Shown one piece after another: positions 50,255 to 59,007 of a stretch of 64,000 nt of DNA. The notes under the pieces were generated by a model that saw only the letters and a list, made by a program, of their open reading frames with translations, was not told the origin of the DNA and did not search any database. The stretch's first letter is position 1. The number at the start of each line of letters is the position of its first letter. Location of the stretch: positions 109,124 to 173,123 of the forward strand of contig CALMSY010000026.1 of assembly GCA_937872475.1 (NCBI GenBank). Direction: 5' to 3'. The position numbers and the translations under genes are program-made. Origin of the DNA: 67-14 sp020438345 (GTDB lineage: Bacteria; Actinomycetota; Thermoleophilia; Solirubrobacterales; 70-9).

Positions 50255-51709
50255 CTATTTCCGAAGCTGAAGCCGTATCTGGTCGACTGCGATCGGGGCG
50301 CTGGCCAGCAGCCGCAGCGACTGGTTGCCGGCCCCGAGCCGGGTTGTCCCCATGTTCAGTTCGATTGCCATCGCGGCCGACCGGGCGGTCTTGCGGGTGA
50401 CATTCGGCCGGCCCTTCCGGGCCAGGGTCACGGGCGGAGTTTCGGGGCCGGCCAGTACCCGCACGAAGATCTGGTATCGGCCCTTGCGCTTCAGCGAGAA
50501 GCGCAAGGGCGGCAGCTGGCCCCCCTTCGGGGTCAGGGTCCGGCCGGTGTAGCCGTAGAACTTGCGCTCGTTAAGCAGTACGGCACGCTTCGGCGCCAAA
50601 AATCGGGAGTTCTCGGCCTGGATCGCGGTGCTGAGGTCGGCTTTCGGCGCCCGGATGCCGGTGGTCACCGCGACCGGCTTGCCGAACCGGGGGTTGCCTT
50701 CGCTGTCCCAGGTGAATCGCTGGATCCGAGTGGTCCTGAGGCCACCGGTGAAGCAGCCCTTGCCGGCCTCGTCGGTGGCGTGGTAGACGTTCCAGAACTC
50801 CCTGCCGCCACCGGTGGTCAGGAAGGAGCCGTGGCCGGGTCCGAAGACTCCGTTGGCGGCGTCGGTCTCAAACACCGGGTTCGGGTACTTCGCCCCGACC
50901 CAGGTATTCGGGTCCGTCAGGTCGGCGTTCTTCGGCACGGTGAGCCGGCCGAGGGCATATAGCCCGGAACCGCACCAACTCGCCGAGAAGATGAGATGAA
51001 GCTTGTTGCCGTGAAGCAGGAATTCGGGTCCTTCGTTGATCGGCAGAATCGACTTCTCCCATCCGTACTCCGGCGCAGAGACCAGGATCGGCGTCCCCGC
51101 GAGCGTCCACGGGTTAGAGAGTTCGGCGAGGTAGATCGAGGTCGGCTGGAAACTCGGGCCGGCGGAGTAGCTGTAGTAGATCTTGCCGTTCAATTCAATG
51201 ACTGTGCCGTCGATCGCGAAGGGCTGCGGCACCGTGATCTCGCCCTTGTACTGGTAAGGACCGGCCGGGCTCGAGGTCTCGCTCTCGAGCACGTACATGC
51301 GGTGCTTGCCGACATCTACCTGGCCACCGTTGGCCGTGTAATAGACGTACCACTTGCCTTTCACCCGGTGGATCTCCGGTGCCCAGTACTCGGAGTTCCG
51401 GTCGTCCGGGTCGCTCTGCCCTTCCACGGGCCAGAGTTGCCGTTCGGGAGCGCTCCCGAGGGCAGCCATCTGGGGGGCGACGCGATAGACGAGCTTGCCG
51501 TTGGAGGTGTAGTTGATCCAGTACTTGCCGTCGTGCTTGAAGAGCCACGGGTCCGGCGAGTCGGTGTCATCCGCGCCGAGCGGCAGGATCGGGTTGTGAA
51601 TCTGATTCTGCGTGGCAGCGACCCCGGCCTGGGCTGGTGCGGAGGCCAAACCAAACCCGATCGAGGCGGCTACGAACAGCAGCATGAAACGCAGTTTCGA
51701 AGAACTCAT
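50255..51709 (-). CDS. Secreted glycoside hydrolase family 43 protein (arabinanase/xylosidase-like)
   Basis: The 484-residue protein has a signal peptide (basic start, hydrophobic core, cleavage near APAQAG) and a five-bladed propeller of GH43. Candidate catalytic residues are the Asp in SPDPWLF, the pKa-modulating Asp in AIDGTVI and the acid Glu in NEGPEFL. A C-terminal beta-rich extension of about 130 residues (AENSRF, YQIFVRVLAG) may bind carbohydrate. It would cut arabinose- or xylose-containing glycans outside the cell. A sugar porter follows downstream on the same strand's left-hand side. Confidence 0.85.
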   Translation of the reverse strand: MSSSKLRFMLLFVAASIGFGLASAPAQAGVAATQNQIHNPILPLGADDTDSPDPWLFKHDGKYWINYTSNGKLVYRVAPQMAALGSAPERQLWPVEGQSDPDDRNSEYWAPEIHRVKGKWYVYYTANGGQVDVGKHRMYVLESETSSPAGPYQYKGEITVPQPFAIDGTVIELNGKIYYSYSAGPSFQPTSIYLAELSNPWTLAGTPILVSAPEYGWEKSILPINEGPEFLLHGNKLHLIFSASWCGSGLYALGRLTVPKNADLTDPNTWVGAKYPNPVFETDAANGVFGPGHGSFLTTGGGREFWNVYHATDEAGKGCFTGGLRTTRIQRFTWDSEGNPRFGKPVAVTTGIRAPKADLSTAIQAENSRFLAPKRAVLLNERKFYGYTGRTLTPKGGQLPPLRFSLKRKGRYQIFVRVLAGPETPPVTLARKGRPNVTRKTARSAAMAIELNMGTTRLGAGNQSLRLLASAPIAVDQIRLQLRK

Positions 51710-51776
51710 GCGACCAACTAAACCAGGGGTCGATCGGCAGTTGCGGTGTCGCGGGCGAAGCCTCGACTCCGACGCT

Positions 51777-53147
51777 CTATCCCCGGGCCCTTCGTTCGAA
51801 AATGTCGTTGATCTGTTCGAGGCTTCGACCCTTGGTTTCGGGGACGAACCTCCAGCAGAACCAGAGCGTGACCAGTCCGATCACTCCGTAAAACCAGAAG
51901 GCACCGGTCTGCGAGAGCAGGTCAATGAGCGGCAGGAAAGTCAGCGAGACCAGAAAGTTGAAAAACCAGTTGGTCATCGTGCCGGCCGACGCCGCCTTGC
52001 TGCGAACCGAGAGCGGGTAGATCTCCGCGTTCAGCAGCCAGAAGATCGGCCCCAGGGAGATCGCGAATGACGAGACGAAAAGCATCAGGCTGAAAATCGC
52101 CATGATGGTGGCCAGGGCCGAGTCGGCACCGATCAAAAAGGCGAGGCCAAGCAGGAAGAGCGAGAAGGAAATCCCGCTTACTCCGATGAAAAGCATCTCC
52201 CGCCTGCCGCGACTGTCGAGCAGACGCAATGCGACCACGGTCATCAGGACGTTGACGATGCCGACCCCCAGCGAAGCGAGAATTGAAGCGGCATCGGAAT
52301 CGATGCCAGTCTCCTGGATGATCGTCGGGGCGTAGTAGATGACGGTGTTGATGCCGGTGATCTGCTGCAGGATCGCGAGGCCGATCCCGACGACGAGCGC
52401 AGCCTTGACCCCTGGCTTCAGCAAGTCCTTCCATGTCCCCTCATGGGTGTCCATGCTGGATTCGATTTCCTTGATCTCCAGCTCGATCGCTTCCGGACCT
52501 TCGGTGCGAACCCGCTGCAGAGCTTCCCGGGCATCCTGCTCCCGGCCCATCATCAGCAGCCAGCGCGGGCTGGAGGGCAGGCGGACTATGCCGATCGCCA
52601 GGGCGATCGCCGGCACAGCACCGAGACCAACCATCCAGCGCCAGCCTTCGTTCGCGTCGGCGAAGGCAAGCCCGACCAGGTACGCGACGAGGATGCCCAC
52701 CGTGACAGCGAGCTGGAAAAATGTGACCAGTCTGCCCCGGATGTCAGGCGGGGCGATTTCACTGATGTAGACCGGGGCAACCGCCGAGGCAACACCGATC
52801 GCGCAACCGATCACAACTCGTGAAACGACCAGGATCAGAGTGTCCGGCGACAGGGCGGAGGCGATCGCACCGACGATGAAAATGACCGCCGATGTGAGAA
52901 TCAGCTTGCGTCTGCCCTGACGGTCGGAAAACTTGCTGGCGTACCAGGCACCGAAGACGGCTCCGATCGGAACGGCACCGACAACCAGACCGGATTCGAA
53001 GCTGCCGAGACCGAAGTCCGGGGTGATCTGCAACAGGGCTCCCGCGATGACACCGGTGTCGTAGCCGAAGAGCAGGCCAGCCAGGCCGGCGGTGGCCGCC
53101 GTGATGATTACGTTGCGGTAAGCGTGCGCCCGTGGGTCTCCGCTCAT
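51777..53147 (-). CDS. MFS sugar porter (sugar:H+ symporter)
   Basis: The 456-residue protein has about twelve TM helices and the sugar-porter signatures GYDTGVIAGALL, DRQGRRKL, PSSPRWLLMMGR, QQITGINTVIYYAPT, DSRGRRE and VPETKGRS. It imports a hexose or pentose by proton symport. The frame is open to 53333, but ATG at 53147 has GGGGGAGG directly upstream and begins the family N-terminus. The neighbouring GH43 hydrolase suggests a pentose or oligosaccharide product, as inference. Confidence 0.93.
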   Translation of the reverse strand: MSGDPRAHAYRNVIITAATAGLAGLLFGYDTGVIAGALLQITPDFGLGSFESGLVVGAVPIGAVFGAWYASKFSDRQGRRKLILTSAVIFIVGAIASALSPDTLILVVSRVVIGCAIGVASAVAPVYISEIAPPDIRGRLVTFFQLAVTVGILVAYLVGLAFADANEGWRWMVGLGAVPAIALAIGIVRLPSSPRWLLMMGREQDAREALQRVRTEGPEAIELEIKEIESSMDTHEGTWKDLLKPGVKAALVVGIGLAILQQITGINTVIYYAPTIIQETGIDSDAASILASLGVGIVNVLMTVVALRLLDSRGRREMLFIGVSGISFSLFLLGLAFLIGADSALATIMAIFSLMLFVSSFAISLGPIFWLLNAEIYPLSVRSKAASAGTMTNWFFNFLVSLTFLPLIDLLSQTGAFWFYGVIGLVTLWFCWRFVPETKGRSLEQINDIFERRARG

Positions 53148-53232
53148 TGGGTCCTCCCCCGAATCGGTGGCATTGACAGTAATTATGTGTGCGTGAGCGG
53201 ATGGATGAAGACCGGTTGGAAGGGCAGGCAGG

Positions 53233-54453
53233 GTGAGTGAGCGGGACCCGGTGAGGCTCGGCAGGCAGGCTGCCCGGCGGGTCGCCCTTGCCGCGCAGGG
53301 ATTCGGTCGCGATCGCCCCTTCGGGCAGGTCACGATGCGTCAGATCCAGGCAACCATCGACCGGATCGGTCTGCTCCAGATCGACTCGGTAAATGTGCTT
53401 GCCCGGGCCCATCTCCTGCCGCTCTACTCGAGGCTCGGCCCGTATGACACCGGCCTCTTGGAGAAGGCGAGTTCAAAGCCGCCCCGCCGGCTCGTCGAGT
53501 ATTGGGCACATGAGGCCTCGTTCGTCCCGCCGGAAACCCATCGCCTACTACGCTGGCGAATGGACCGGGCCGATCAGGACGCATGGAGGTCGGTTCGTGC
53601 CGCGGGGGAGCAACCCGAGTTGCTTGAAGCAGTGATCGCTGAAGTCGGCCGGTCAGGTCCGTTGACCGCCGGCCAGGTATCTGCCCGGGTTGATCCGGAT
53701 CACCGGCTCGAGAAGAATCACTGGGGCTGGAACTGGCCTCCGGTGAAGACCGCTCTCGAATATCTGTTCTGGTCCGGTCGAGTCACCTCGGCCGGCAGGA
53801 CCTCACAGTTCGAGCGGCTTTACGACCTCCCCGAAAGGGTTCTTCCGGACCGGATTCACGAGGCCGGGACCCCGGCCCGGGAGGATGCGATTGACGGATT
53901 GATCGAAATCTCGGCCCGCGCCCACGGGGTTGGGACCGCCAGCTGCCTCAGGGACTATTTCCGGCTGCCGGCCCGGGAATCGAAGGAAGCTATCGCTCGG
54001 CTTGCCGCTGAAGGGCGTCTGTTGCCAGCCGAGGTCGAGGACTTTCCGGCCCCGGCCTGGCTACACCCGGAGGCCCGCCGTCCGCGCAAGTTGAAGACAC
54101 GGGCGCTGCTGGCGCCCTTTGACCCGCTGGTCTTCGAACGGCGCCGGTTGGAGGAACTCTTCGACTTCCACTACCGGATCGAGATCTACACCCCGAAAGC
54201 AAAGCGAAAGTACGGCTACTACGTCCTCCCGTTTTTGCTTGATGAGTCGATCGTGGCCCGGGTGGATCTGAAGTCCGACCGGGGTGGATCTGTCTTGCTG
54301 GTCCAGTCGGCCTGGGCCGAGCCGGATGCGCCGCCGGAAGTTCCGGCTGAACTCGCGGACGAGTTGAAGCTGATGGCAGGCTGGCTTGGCCTGAATGAAG
54401 TGAAGGTGATGCCGAAGGGGGATCTCGCCACGGATCTGGAGGCAAAGCTGTGA
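53233..54453 (+). CDS. Winged-helix YcaQ-like DNA glycosylase family protein
   Basis: The 406-residue protein belongs to the HTH_42 (PF06224) family. Visible features are the N-terminal LQIDSVNVLARAHLLPLYSRLGPYD block, the EYWAHEASFVPPE motif containing the Q/E-rich catalytic region of YcaQ-type proteins, and LLAPFDPLVFERRRLEELFDFHYRIEIYTPKAKRKYGYYVLP. Characterised members (E. coli YcaQ/AlkX, Streptomyces AlkZ) excise alkylated bases and open interstrand crosslinks. It overlaps gluQ (GTGA). Confidence 0.85.
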   Translation: MSERDPVRLGRQAARRVALAAQGFGRDRPFGQVTMRQIQATIDRIGLLQIDSVNVLARAHLLPLYSRLGPYDTGLLEKASSKPPRRLVEYWAHEASFVPPETHRLLRWRMDRADQDAWRSVRAAGEQPELLEAVIAEVGRSGPLTAGQVSARVDPDHRLEKNHWGWNWPPVKTALEYLFWSGRVTSAGRTSQFERLYDLPERVLPDRIHEAGTPAREDAIDGLIEISARAHGVGTASCLRDYFRLPARESKEAIARLAAEGRLLPAEVEDFPAPAWLHPEARRPRKLKTRALLAPFDPLVFERRRLEELFDFHYRIEIYTPKAKRKYGYYVLPFLLDESIVARVDLKSDRGGSVLLVQSAWAEPDAPPEVPAELADELKLMAGWLGLNEVKVMPKGDLATDLEAKL

Positions 54454-55346
54454 GCGGTGAGGCGCAGGACCTGACGAGTGGGGATCTGAACGGAACCGGC
54501 CTGTTTCACCCTGACCGCGATCCGGGCAGGGCGCCCGGCCGCTACGCCCCGAGCCCGACCGGCCGGCTCCACCTCGGCAACCTGCGCACCGCGCTGCTGG
54601 CCTGGCGTTCGGCTCGGGACCGCGACGCGCCCTTCCTGATGCGGATCGAGGACATAGATTCCGGGCGCTCCCGGGAGCAATGGGTGGAGGTTCAACTCGA
54701 CGAGCTTCGGCAGATCGGTCTTGACTGGGACGGTGAGCCGGTCCGCCAGAGCGATCGCCACGACCTGTACCGGGAAGCCCTGGCAAAGCTTGAAGCCGAC
54801 GGCCTGCTCTACGAATGCTTCTGCACCAGGGCCGAAATTCGCGAGGCCGCCTCGGCTCCGCATGGCGAGTTGCCCGAGGGTGCCTACCCCGGCACCTGCC
54901 GTGAGCTGACTGCCGCCGAACGAGGCGAGCGCCGCGCCTCGGGAAGGCCGCCGGCGCTCAGGGTCCGTGCGGCCGGCGCCAGGGTCGGCTTCGAGGATCA
55001 CACTTGCGGCCGGGTCGAGAAGACGCTGGATGACTTCGTGGTGCGCCGCAACGATGGTGACTTCGGCTACAACCTCGCGGTCACGGTCGACGACGCCGAA
55101 CAGGGCGTCGGCGAGGTGGTCCGCGGATCCGACCTGCTCGACACCACGCCCCGCCAGCTCTGGCTCTACGACCGCCTCGGCCTGGCCGCCCCGGCCCGCT
55201 TCAGCCACGTCCCGCTGATGCTCGGTGAAGACGGCGAGCGCCTCGCCAAGCGTCACGGCGCGATCACCCTGGAAGAACAGACCGACGTCGGCAAGAGTCC
55301 TGATGAGGTACGCAAAGAGCTTCTCGCTTCGCTCGAAATCGCATAG
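54450..55346 (+). CDS. gluQ: Glutamyl-Q tRNA(Asp) synthetase
   Basis: GluQ-RS attaches glutamate to queuosine in tRNA-Asp. The 298-residue protein has a class I fold with the HIGH-like GRLHLGN, a KMSKS-like LAKRHGA, and a short zinc-binding set (CFCTR, then YPGTC), but lacks the C-terminal anticodon-binding domain of full GluRS. Length fits the family. The GTG start overlaps the preceding stop, so it is translationally coupled to the YcaQ-like gene. Confidence 0.92.
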   Translation: MSGEAQDLTSGDLNGTGLFHPDRDPGRAPGRYAPSPTGRLHLGNLRTALLAWRSARDRDAPFLMRIEDIDSGRSREQWVEVQLDELRQIGLDWDGEPVRQSDRHDLYREALAKLEADGLLYECFCTRAEIREAASAPHGELPEGAYPGTCRELTAAERGERRASGRPPALRVRAAGARVGFEDHTCGRVEKTLDDFVVRRNDGDFGYNLAVTVDDAEQGVGEVVRGSDLLDTTPRQLWLYDRLGLAAPARFSHVPLMLGEDGERLAKRHGAITLEEQTDVGKSPDEVRKELLASLEIA

Positions 55347-55355
55347 GTTCACCCC

Positions 55356-55754
55356 ATGTCCGAAGAATTCGCAGAGTCGATGAAGCGGTCCGTAGCAGCC
55401 ATGAACGAGGGAGACAAGGAGGGTTGGGCGCTCGAAATGCATGAGGAGATCAGGGTGATGCCCGTGCCCGGGTGGCACGAGCCGGGACCGTTCAGCGGAA
55501 TCGACGACTCCTGGGATTTCTTCCGGCGAATCGACGAAGTCTTTCTCGAGGCCGGGCCGGTCGAGATCGTGGAGATGATCTCCGACGGTGACCGGGCAGT
55601 CGCTTCGGTAAGCCGCATGGTCCGGGTCGAGGGCCAGCCCGATGAGATCGAGACCGTGGTCCACATGGCGCTTCTGCTTGAAGACGGAAAGACGATCGAG
55701 AACGCAAACTTCCTCGATCGCTCCCAGGCCCTGGCCCACGCCGGCCTGAGGTAA
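55356..55754 (+). CDS. NTF2/SnoaL-like protein
   Basis: This 132-residue protein matches the NTF2-like cone fold: an N-terminal helix with a MNEGDKEGWALEM pattern, a EEIRVMPVPGWHEPGPFSGID turn, and beta strands ending in DRAVASVSRMVRVEGQ and VHMALLLEDGKTIENANFLD. The pocket is often used for small polar ligands or enzymes such as cyclases, but the catalytic residues cannot be identified. It is cytoplasmic with no signal. It begins 9 bases past gluQ. Confidence 0.75.
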   Translation: MSEEFAESMKRSVAAMNEGDKEGWALEMHEEIRVMPVPGWHEPGPFSGIDDSWDFFRRIDEVFLEAGPVEIVEMISDGDRAVASVSRMVRVEGQPDEIETVVHMALLLEDGKTIENANFLDRSQALAHAGLR

Positions 55755-55783
55755 CCGGCCGCGGCTCTGATAGTTCTATTCGC

Positions 55784-56806
55784 GTGGGCTTGAGTGTTTC
55801 ACCGACTGACGCGCGATTCATCGACGCCGCGACCGGTGCCGGGATGTACGAGTCCTGGTACGCACGGGTGGTGTCGCCGGACGGGAAACTGGCGATCTGG
55901 ATCAGGTACACGATCGACAAGATCCCCGGCCAGGAAGCGACCGGAACGACCTGGTTCACGCTCTTTGACGAAGAAGCCGAGCGCCCGGTGGCCCGACGCC
56001 AGGTCGGCCAGCCGGCATCCGCGCCGGTCAACACCTGGGTCCGGATCGGTGATTCGATGATCGGCCCGGCCGGACTCCAAGGCGAATGCTTCGAGGGGAA
56101 ATGGCAGCTCAGCTTCGAACCGCGGGCGCCGATCCTCTTCCACCTGCCGCGACCCCGGTTTTACGGGCTGCCGTTGCCGAAGACCAAGCCGATCTCCCCG
56201 GTACCGCTCGGGGACTTCAACGGAACCGTCAGCATCGGCGATCGCGAGATCAAGGTCGATGGCTGGCGCGGGATGATCGGACACAACTGGGGGACCGAGC
56301 ATGCCGACCGCTGGATCTGGCTGCACGGCAGCAGTTTCGTGGAGGATTCGGAAGCGTGGATCGACATCGTGATCGGCCGCATTCTCGTGGCCGGCAAGCT
56401 GCTGCCATGGGTGGCAAACGGGGCGATCAACGCGGGCGGAAGGATAAAACGGATCGGTGGCGTGTTCGCTCCCGGTGTCGATGTAACCGAAGCGCCGCTC
56501 AGGCTCGAAGCCGGTATTCCGGTTGCCGGCAAGAGTTACCTGGAACTCGAGATCGACTCGCCCCCGAACCTGACTGTCGGCTGGCAGTACGGGGATCCGG
56601 CCGACCCGGAAGCGGAATTTCACCAGGTTGTGAACTGTTCGGCGGCCCGGATGACTGCCCGGCTCACAATGCCCGGCCACCACAATGTGACCCTGCTCAC
56701 CACATCCCGCGGCGCGGTCTACGAACTCGGGATGCGCGAGACCGGTCACGGTATCCCGATCTCATCGGGCTTCCCGCCGGAGTCGTCTGACACCCCTTCG
56801 GAATAG
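55784..56806 (+). CDS. Lipocalin-like protein related to tocopherol-cyclase/AttH-type hydrolases
   Basis: The 340-residue protein has a two-lobed beta-rich pattern with a GHNWGTEHADRWIWLHGSSF motif in the middle, recalling AttH-like and CrtC/tocopherol-cyclase-type proteins. Two structural halves seem to lie around residues 20-160 and 190-330. No signal peptide or TM is seen. It starts at GTG 55784 and sits between an NTF2-like gene and a Nudix gene, with no operon partner that defines the substrate. The assignment is by motif only. Confidence 0.5.
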   Translation: MGLSVSPTDARFIDAATGAGMYESWYARVVSPDGKLAIWIRYTIDKIPGQEATGTTWFTLFDEEAERPVARRQVGQPASAPVNTWVRIGDSMIGPAGLQGECFEGKWQLSFEPRAPILFHLPRPRFYGLPLPKTKPISPVPLGDFNGTVSIGDREIKVDGWRGMIGHNWGTEHADRWIWLHGSSFVEDSEAWIDIVIGRILVAGKLLPWVANGAINAGGRIKRIGGVFAPGVDVTEAPLRLEAGIPVAGKSYLELEIDSPPNLTVGWQYGDPADPEAEFHQVVNCSAARMTARLTMPGHHNVTLLTTSRGAVYELGMRETGHGIPISSGFPPESSDTPSE

Positions 56807-56818
56807 CCTTCGGGCTGG

Positions 56819-57301
56819 ATGGGCAAAGGCAAGGGCAAGAAAGCCGGTCGGGTCAGTGCAGGCCTGGTTCTCCACAGGCAGGGCAAGGAGGGTCTTGAAG
56901 TACTGATCGCCCATATGGGGGGTCCCCTCTGGTCGAAGAAGAAGCGCGGCTGGTCTATTCCCAAGGGGGAGATTGATCCGGGCGAGGAACCACTCGCTGC
57001 CGCCCGCCGCGAGTTTTTCGAGGAGGTGGGGATTCAACCCCCGGAAGGAACACCGGTCGAGTTGGGTGAGATTCTCCAGAAGTCCGGCAAGCGGGTGCTT
57101 GCCTGGGCGATCGAGGGTGACCTCGATCCGGCTGATCAGGTCAGCGTTTGCTGTGAGATCGAGTGGCCACCGAATTCAGGGAGGACGATGGTGATCCCGG
57201 AGGTGGACCGGGTGGAGTGGGTTGTCCCCGCCGTAGCGAAGAAGCGGGTAATCAAAGGGCAGATCCCGCTTCTGGAGCGTCTGGAGGAGCTGGCTGGTTG
57301 A
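56819..57301 (+). CDS. Nudix hydrolase
   Basis: The 160-residue protein has a full Nudix box: GEIDPGEEPLAAARREFFEEVG, with the metal-binding REFFEEVG glutamates in place. It hydrolyses a nucleoside diphosphate linked to another group, such as an oxidised nucleotide or Ap4A-like compound. The N-terminus is Lys-rich and the C-terminus is helical. ATG at 56819. It converges on the sugar dehydrogenase gene after 10 bases. The substrate is unknown. Confidence 0.9.
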   Translation: MGKGKGKKAGRVSAGLVLHRQGKEGLEVLIAHMGGPLWSKKKRGWSIPKGEIDPGEEPLAAARREFFEEVGIQPPEGTPVELGEILQKSGKRVLAWAIEGDLDPADQVSVCCEIEWPPNSGRTMVIPEVDRVEWVVPAVAKKRVIKGQIPLLERLEELAG

Positions 57302-57311
57302 ACCGGTCAGG

Positions 57312-58886
57312 TCAGGGCCGGATCAGCCGGAGCCTTCGTGATCCGGAGCCTCCGGAACCATCGGCACCGGTCATTGAAACCTTCACGAACACGGTCGCGC
57401 GGCTGCCGTTTCGCATTGCTTTCTTCACCCATCGGGCGCGCTTGCGGTTGATCCTGAAGTTGAGTTCCCCCCGCTGACCGGGTTGAACGTTGACCGTGAC
57501 TCGGGCAGGAGTGAACTTCACCGGCTTCCTGCGGTAACGGTTGCGGGTGATTCGGTACGTGGCGGTGGCCGAAGCCACGCAGGAAATCGAGCATGCCGCA
57601 CCCACGGTCAGGCGCATGCCGGCTTTCGCCCGTTTCGGGATAAACGAGGTGTAGCTGACATCCGGGGGCTGGATTGGCGGCTCCGGGCCGGGTAGGAGAG
57701 GGACGGCGGGATCGAGTGGCATCGGACAATTCACTCCCGCACCGCTGGTGGCCCCGATGCGGAAAACCTCATTCTGGTTCAGAACATAGGAGCAACCAGG
57801 TTCGTCCTGGCCGAAGGAGACAACGTTGCCGAAGGTGTTGAGAGTGGTCACCTGAGGGTCGGCTCCCGGCACATCGAGATTCAGGCTACGTACCGGTCCG
57901 GTACAGAAATCCGAGAAAAGGTAACGGCCGGTCAAACCGGTCAGGTCCGGGTCTTCGACCACATGGCCGCCGGTTACGGCGCAGTTGCCGCCGCTGTGCC
58001 CATAGGCGTAGACCGGGTCCATGTAGGACGGGTTGAACGGGCTGCAGAAACCTTCACAGGCGGCCCAGCCGAGGTTCTTTCCTTTCATGTCGCCGGCGTT
58101 GACCTCCTCCCAGGTTCCCTCGCCGACATCACCGATAGTCAGGCGCCCGTCAGGGGCAAACGAGGCACGGTAAGGGTTGCGGAGTCCGAGGGTCCAGATC
58201 TCACCGCGGTAACCGGCCGAACTGACAAAGGGATTGTCGGCCGGAACGGAGTACGTGGCGCTGCCGGCTCCGTCAGGGTCCGCCGGGTCGATCCGGAGGA
58301 TCTTGCCGAGCAGGTTGCCGGGGGTCTGGGCATTTGCGGCGTTGGCGTTGTCCCCGATCGAGAGGTAGAGCTTTCCATCCGGACCGAACTCCATCCAGCC
58401 CCCGTTGTGGTTGCCGGCCGAATGTGGGACTTTGAGGACCATCCGGGCCGAGCCCGGATCGGCCAGGTCAGGGTCACCGGAAGACACCCGGTATTCGACG
58501 ATTCGGATGTCGCCGGGAACACCGGCCGGGTCAAGCGAGTCCGGACCCTGTGCTGTGTAGAAGGCGTAGAAGAGCCCGTTCGCCGGGTAGTCGGGCGAAA
58601 AGGCGATTGACATCAACCCCCGTTCACTGCTTCTCGACACGTTGCCGATCGTCAGGAACGGGGTTGCGAGCGGATTGCCGTCCTTGACGATCCTGATCTG
58701 GGCCTGGTTGCTTCCCGGGTTTCCACGTTCGGCGATGAACACCCTCCGGTCGTCGGGCGGGCCGGTCAGGAAGCTCGGGTCGGAACCGTAATAGCTCGAT
58801 GGTGCCACGGGGATCAGGCTCGCCCCGGAAGCTGCTCCGGCAAGACAGAAAAACAAACAGTCGCTACCCCTGCAGCAGCAATCCAC
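57312..58886 (-). CDS. PQQ-type glucose/sorbosone dehydrogenase-like protein; signal peptide probably frameshifted
   Basis: The protein (about 520 residues) has a six-bladed propeller of the GSDH family: FIAERGNPGSNQAQIRIVKDG, SIAFSPDY, HNGGWMEFGPDGKLYLSIGD, LGLRNPYRASFAPDGRL, then GLTGRYLFSDFCTG, and a C-terminal extension of about 100 basic residues. Such proteins oxidise sugars outside the cell with PQQ, if the cofactor is present. The in-frame start is GTG 58886, but the N-terminus there is Cys-rich and not a signal peptide. ATG at 58891 in another frame encodes MRWIAAAGVATVCF, and adding one base in the five-T run (58849-58853) would join it to LAGAASGAS as a normal signal peptide. Confidence 0.85.
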   Translation of the reverse strand: MDCCCRGSDCLFFCLAGAASGASLIPVAPSSYYGSDPSFLTGPPDDRRVFIAERGNPGSNQAQIRIVKDGNPLATPFLTIGNVSRSSERGLMSIAFSPDYPANGLFYAFYTAQGPDSLDPAGVPGDIRIVEYRVSSGDPDLADPGSARMVLKVPHSAGNHNGGWMEFGPDGKLYLSIGDNANAANAQTPGNLLGKILRIDPADPDGAGSATYSVPADNPFVSSAGYRGEIWTLGLRNPYRASFAPDGRLTIGDVGEGTWEEVNAGDMKGKNLGWAACEGFCSPFNPSYMDPVYAYGHSGGNCAVTGGHVVEDPDLTGLTGRYLFSDFCTGPVRSLNLDVPGADPQVTTLNTFGNVVSFGQDEPGCSYVLNQNEVFRIGATSGAGVNCPMPLDPAVPLLPGPEPPIQPPDVSYTSFIPKRAKAGMRLTVGAACSISCVASATATYRITRNRYRRKPVKFTPARVTVNVQPGQRGELNFRINRKRARWVKKAMRNGSRATVFVKVSMTGADGSGGSGSRRLRLIRP

Positions 58887-59007
58887 CTCATGAACCGACC
58901 ATACAGCCTGTCGGTCAGTGGAAGCGATCGCCTCCGGATATCACTGGCAACGGATTGCCTTTGCTGGGAGGATTCCCCGACAAGCCAGTTGAAGGAGAGG
59001 TTCCGAG

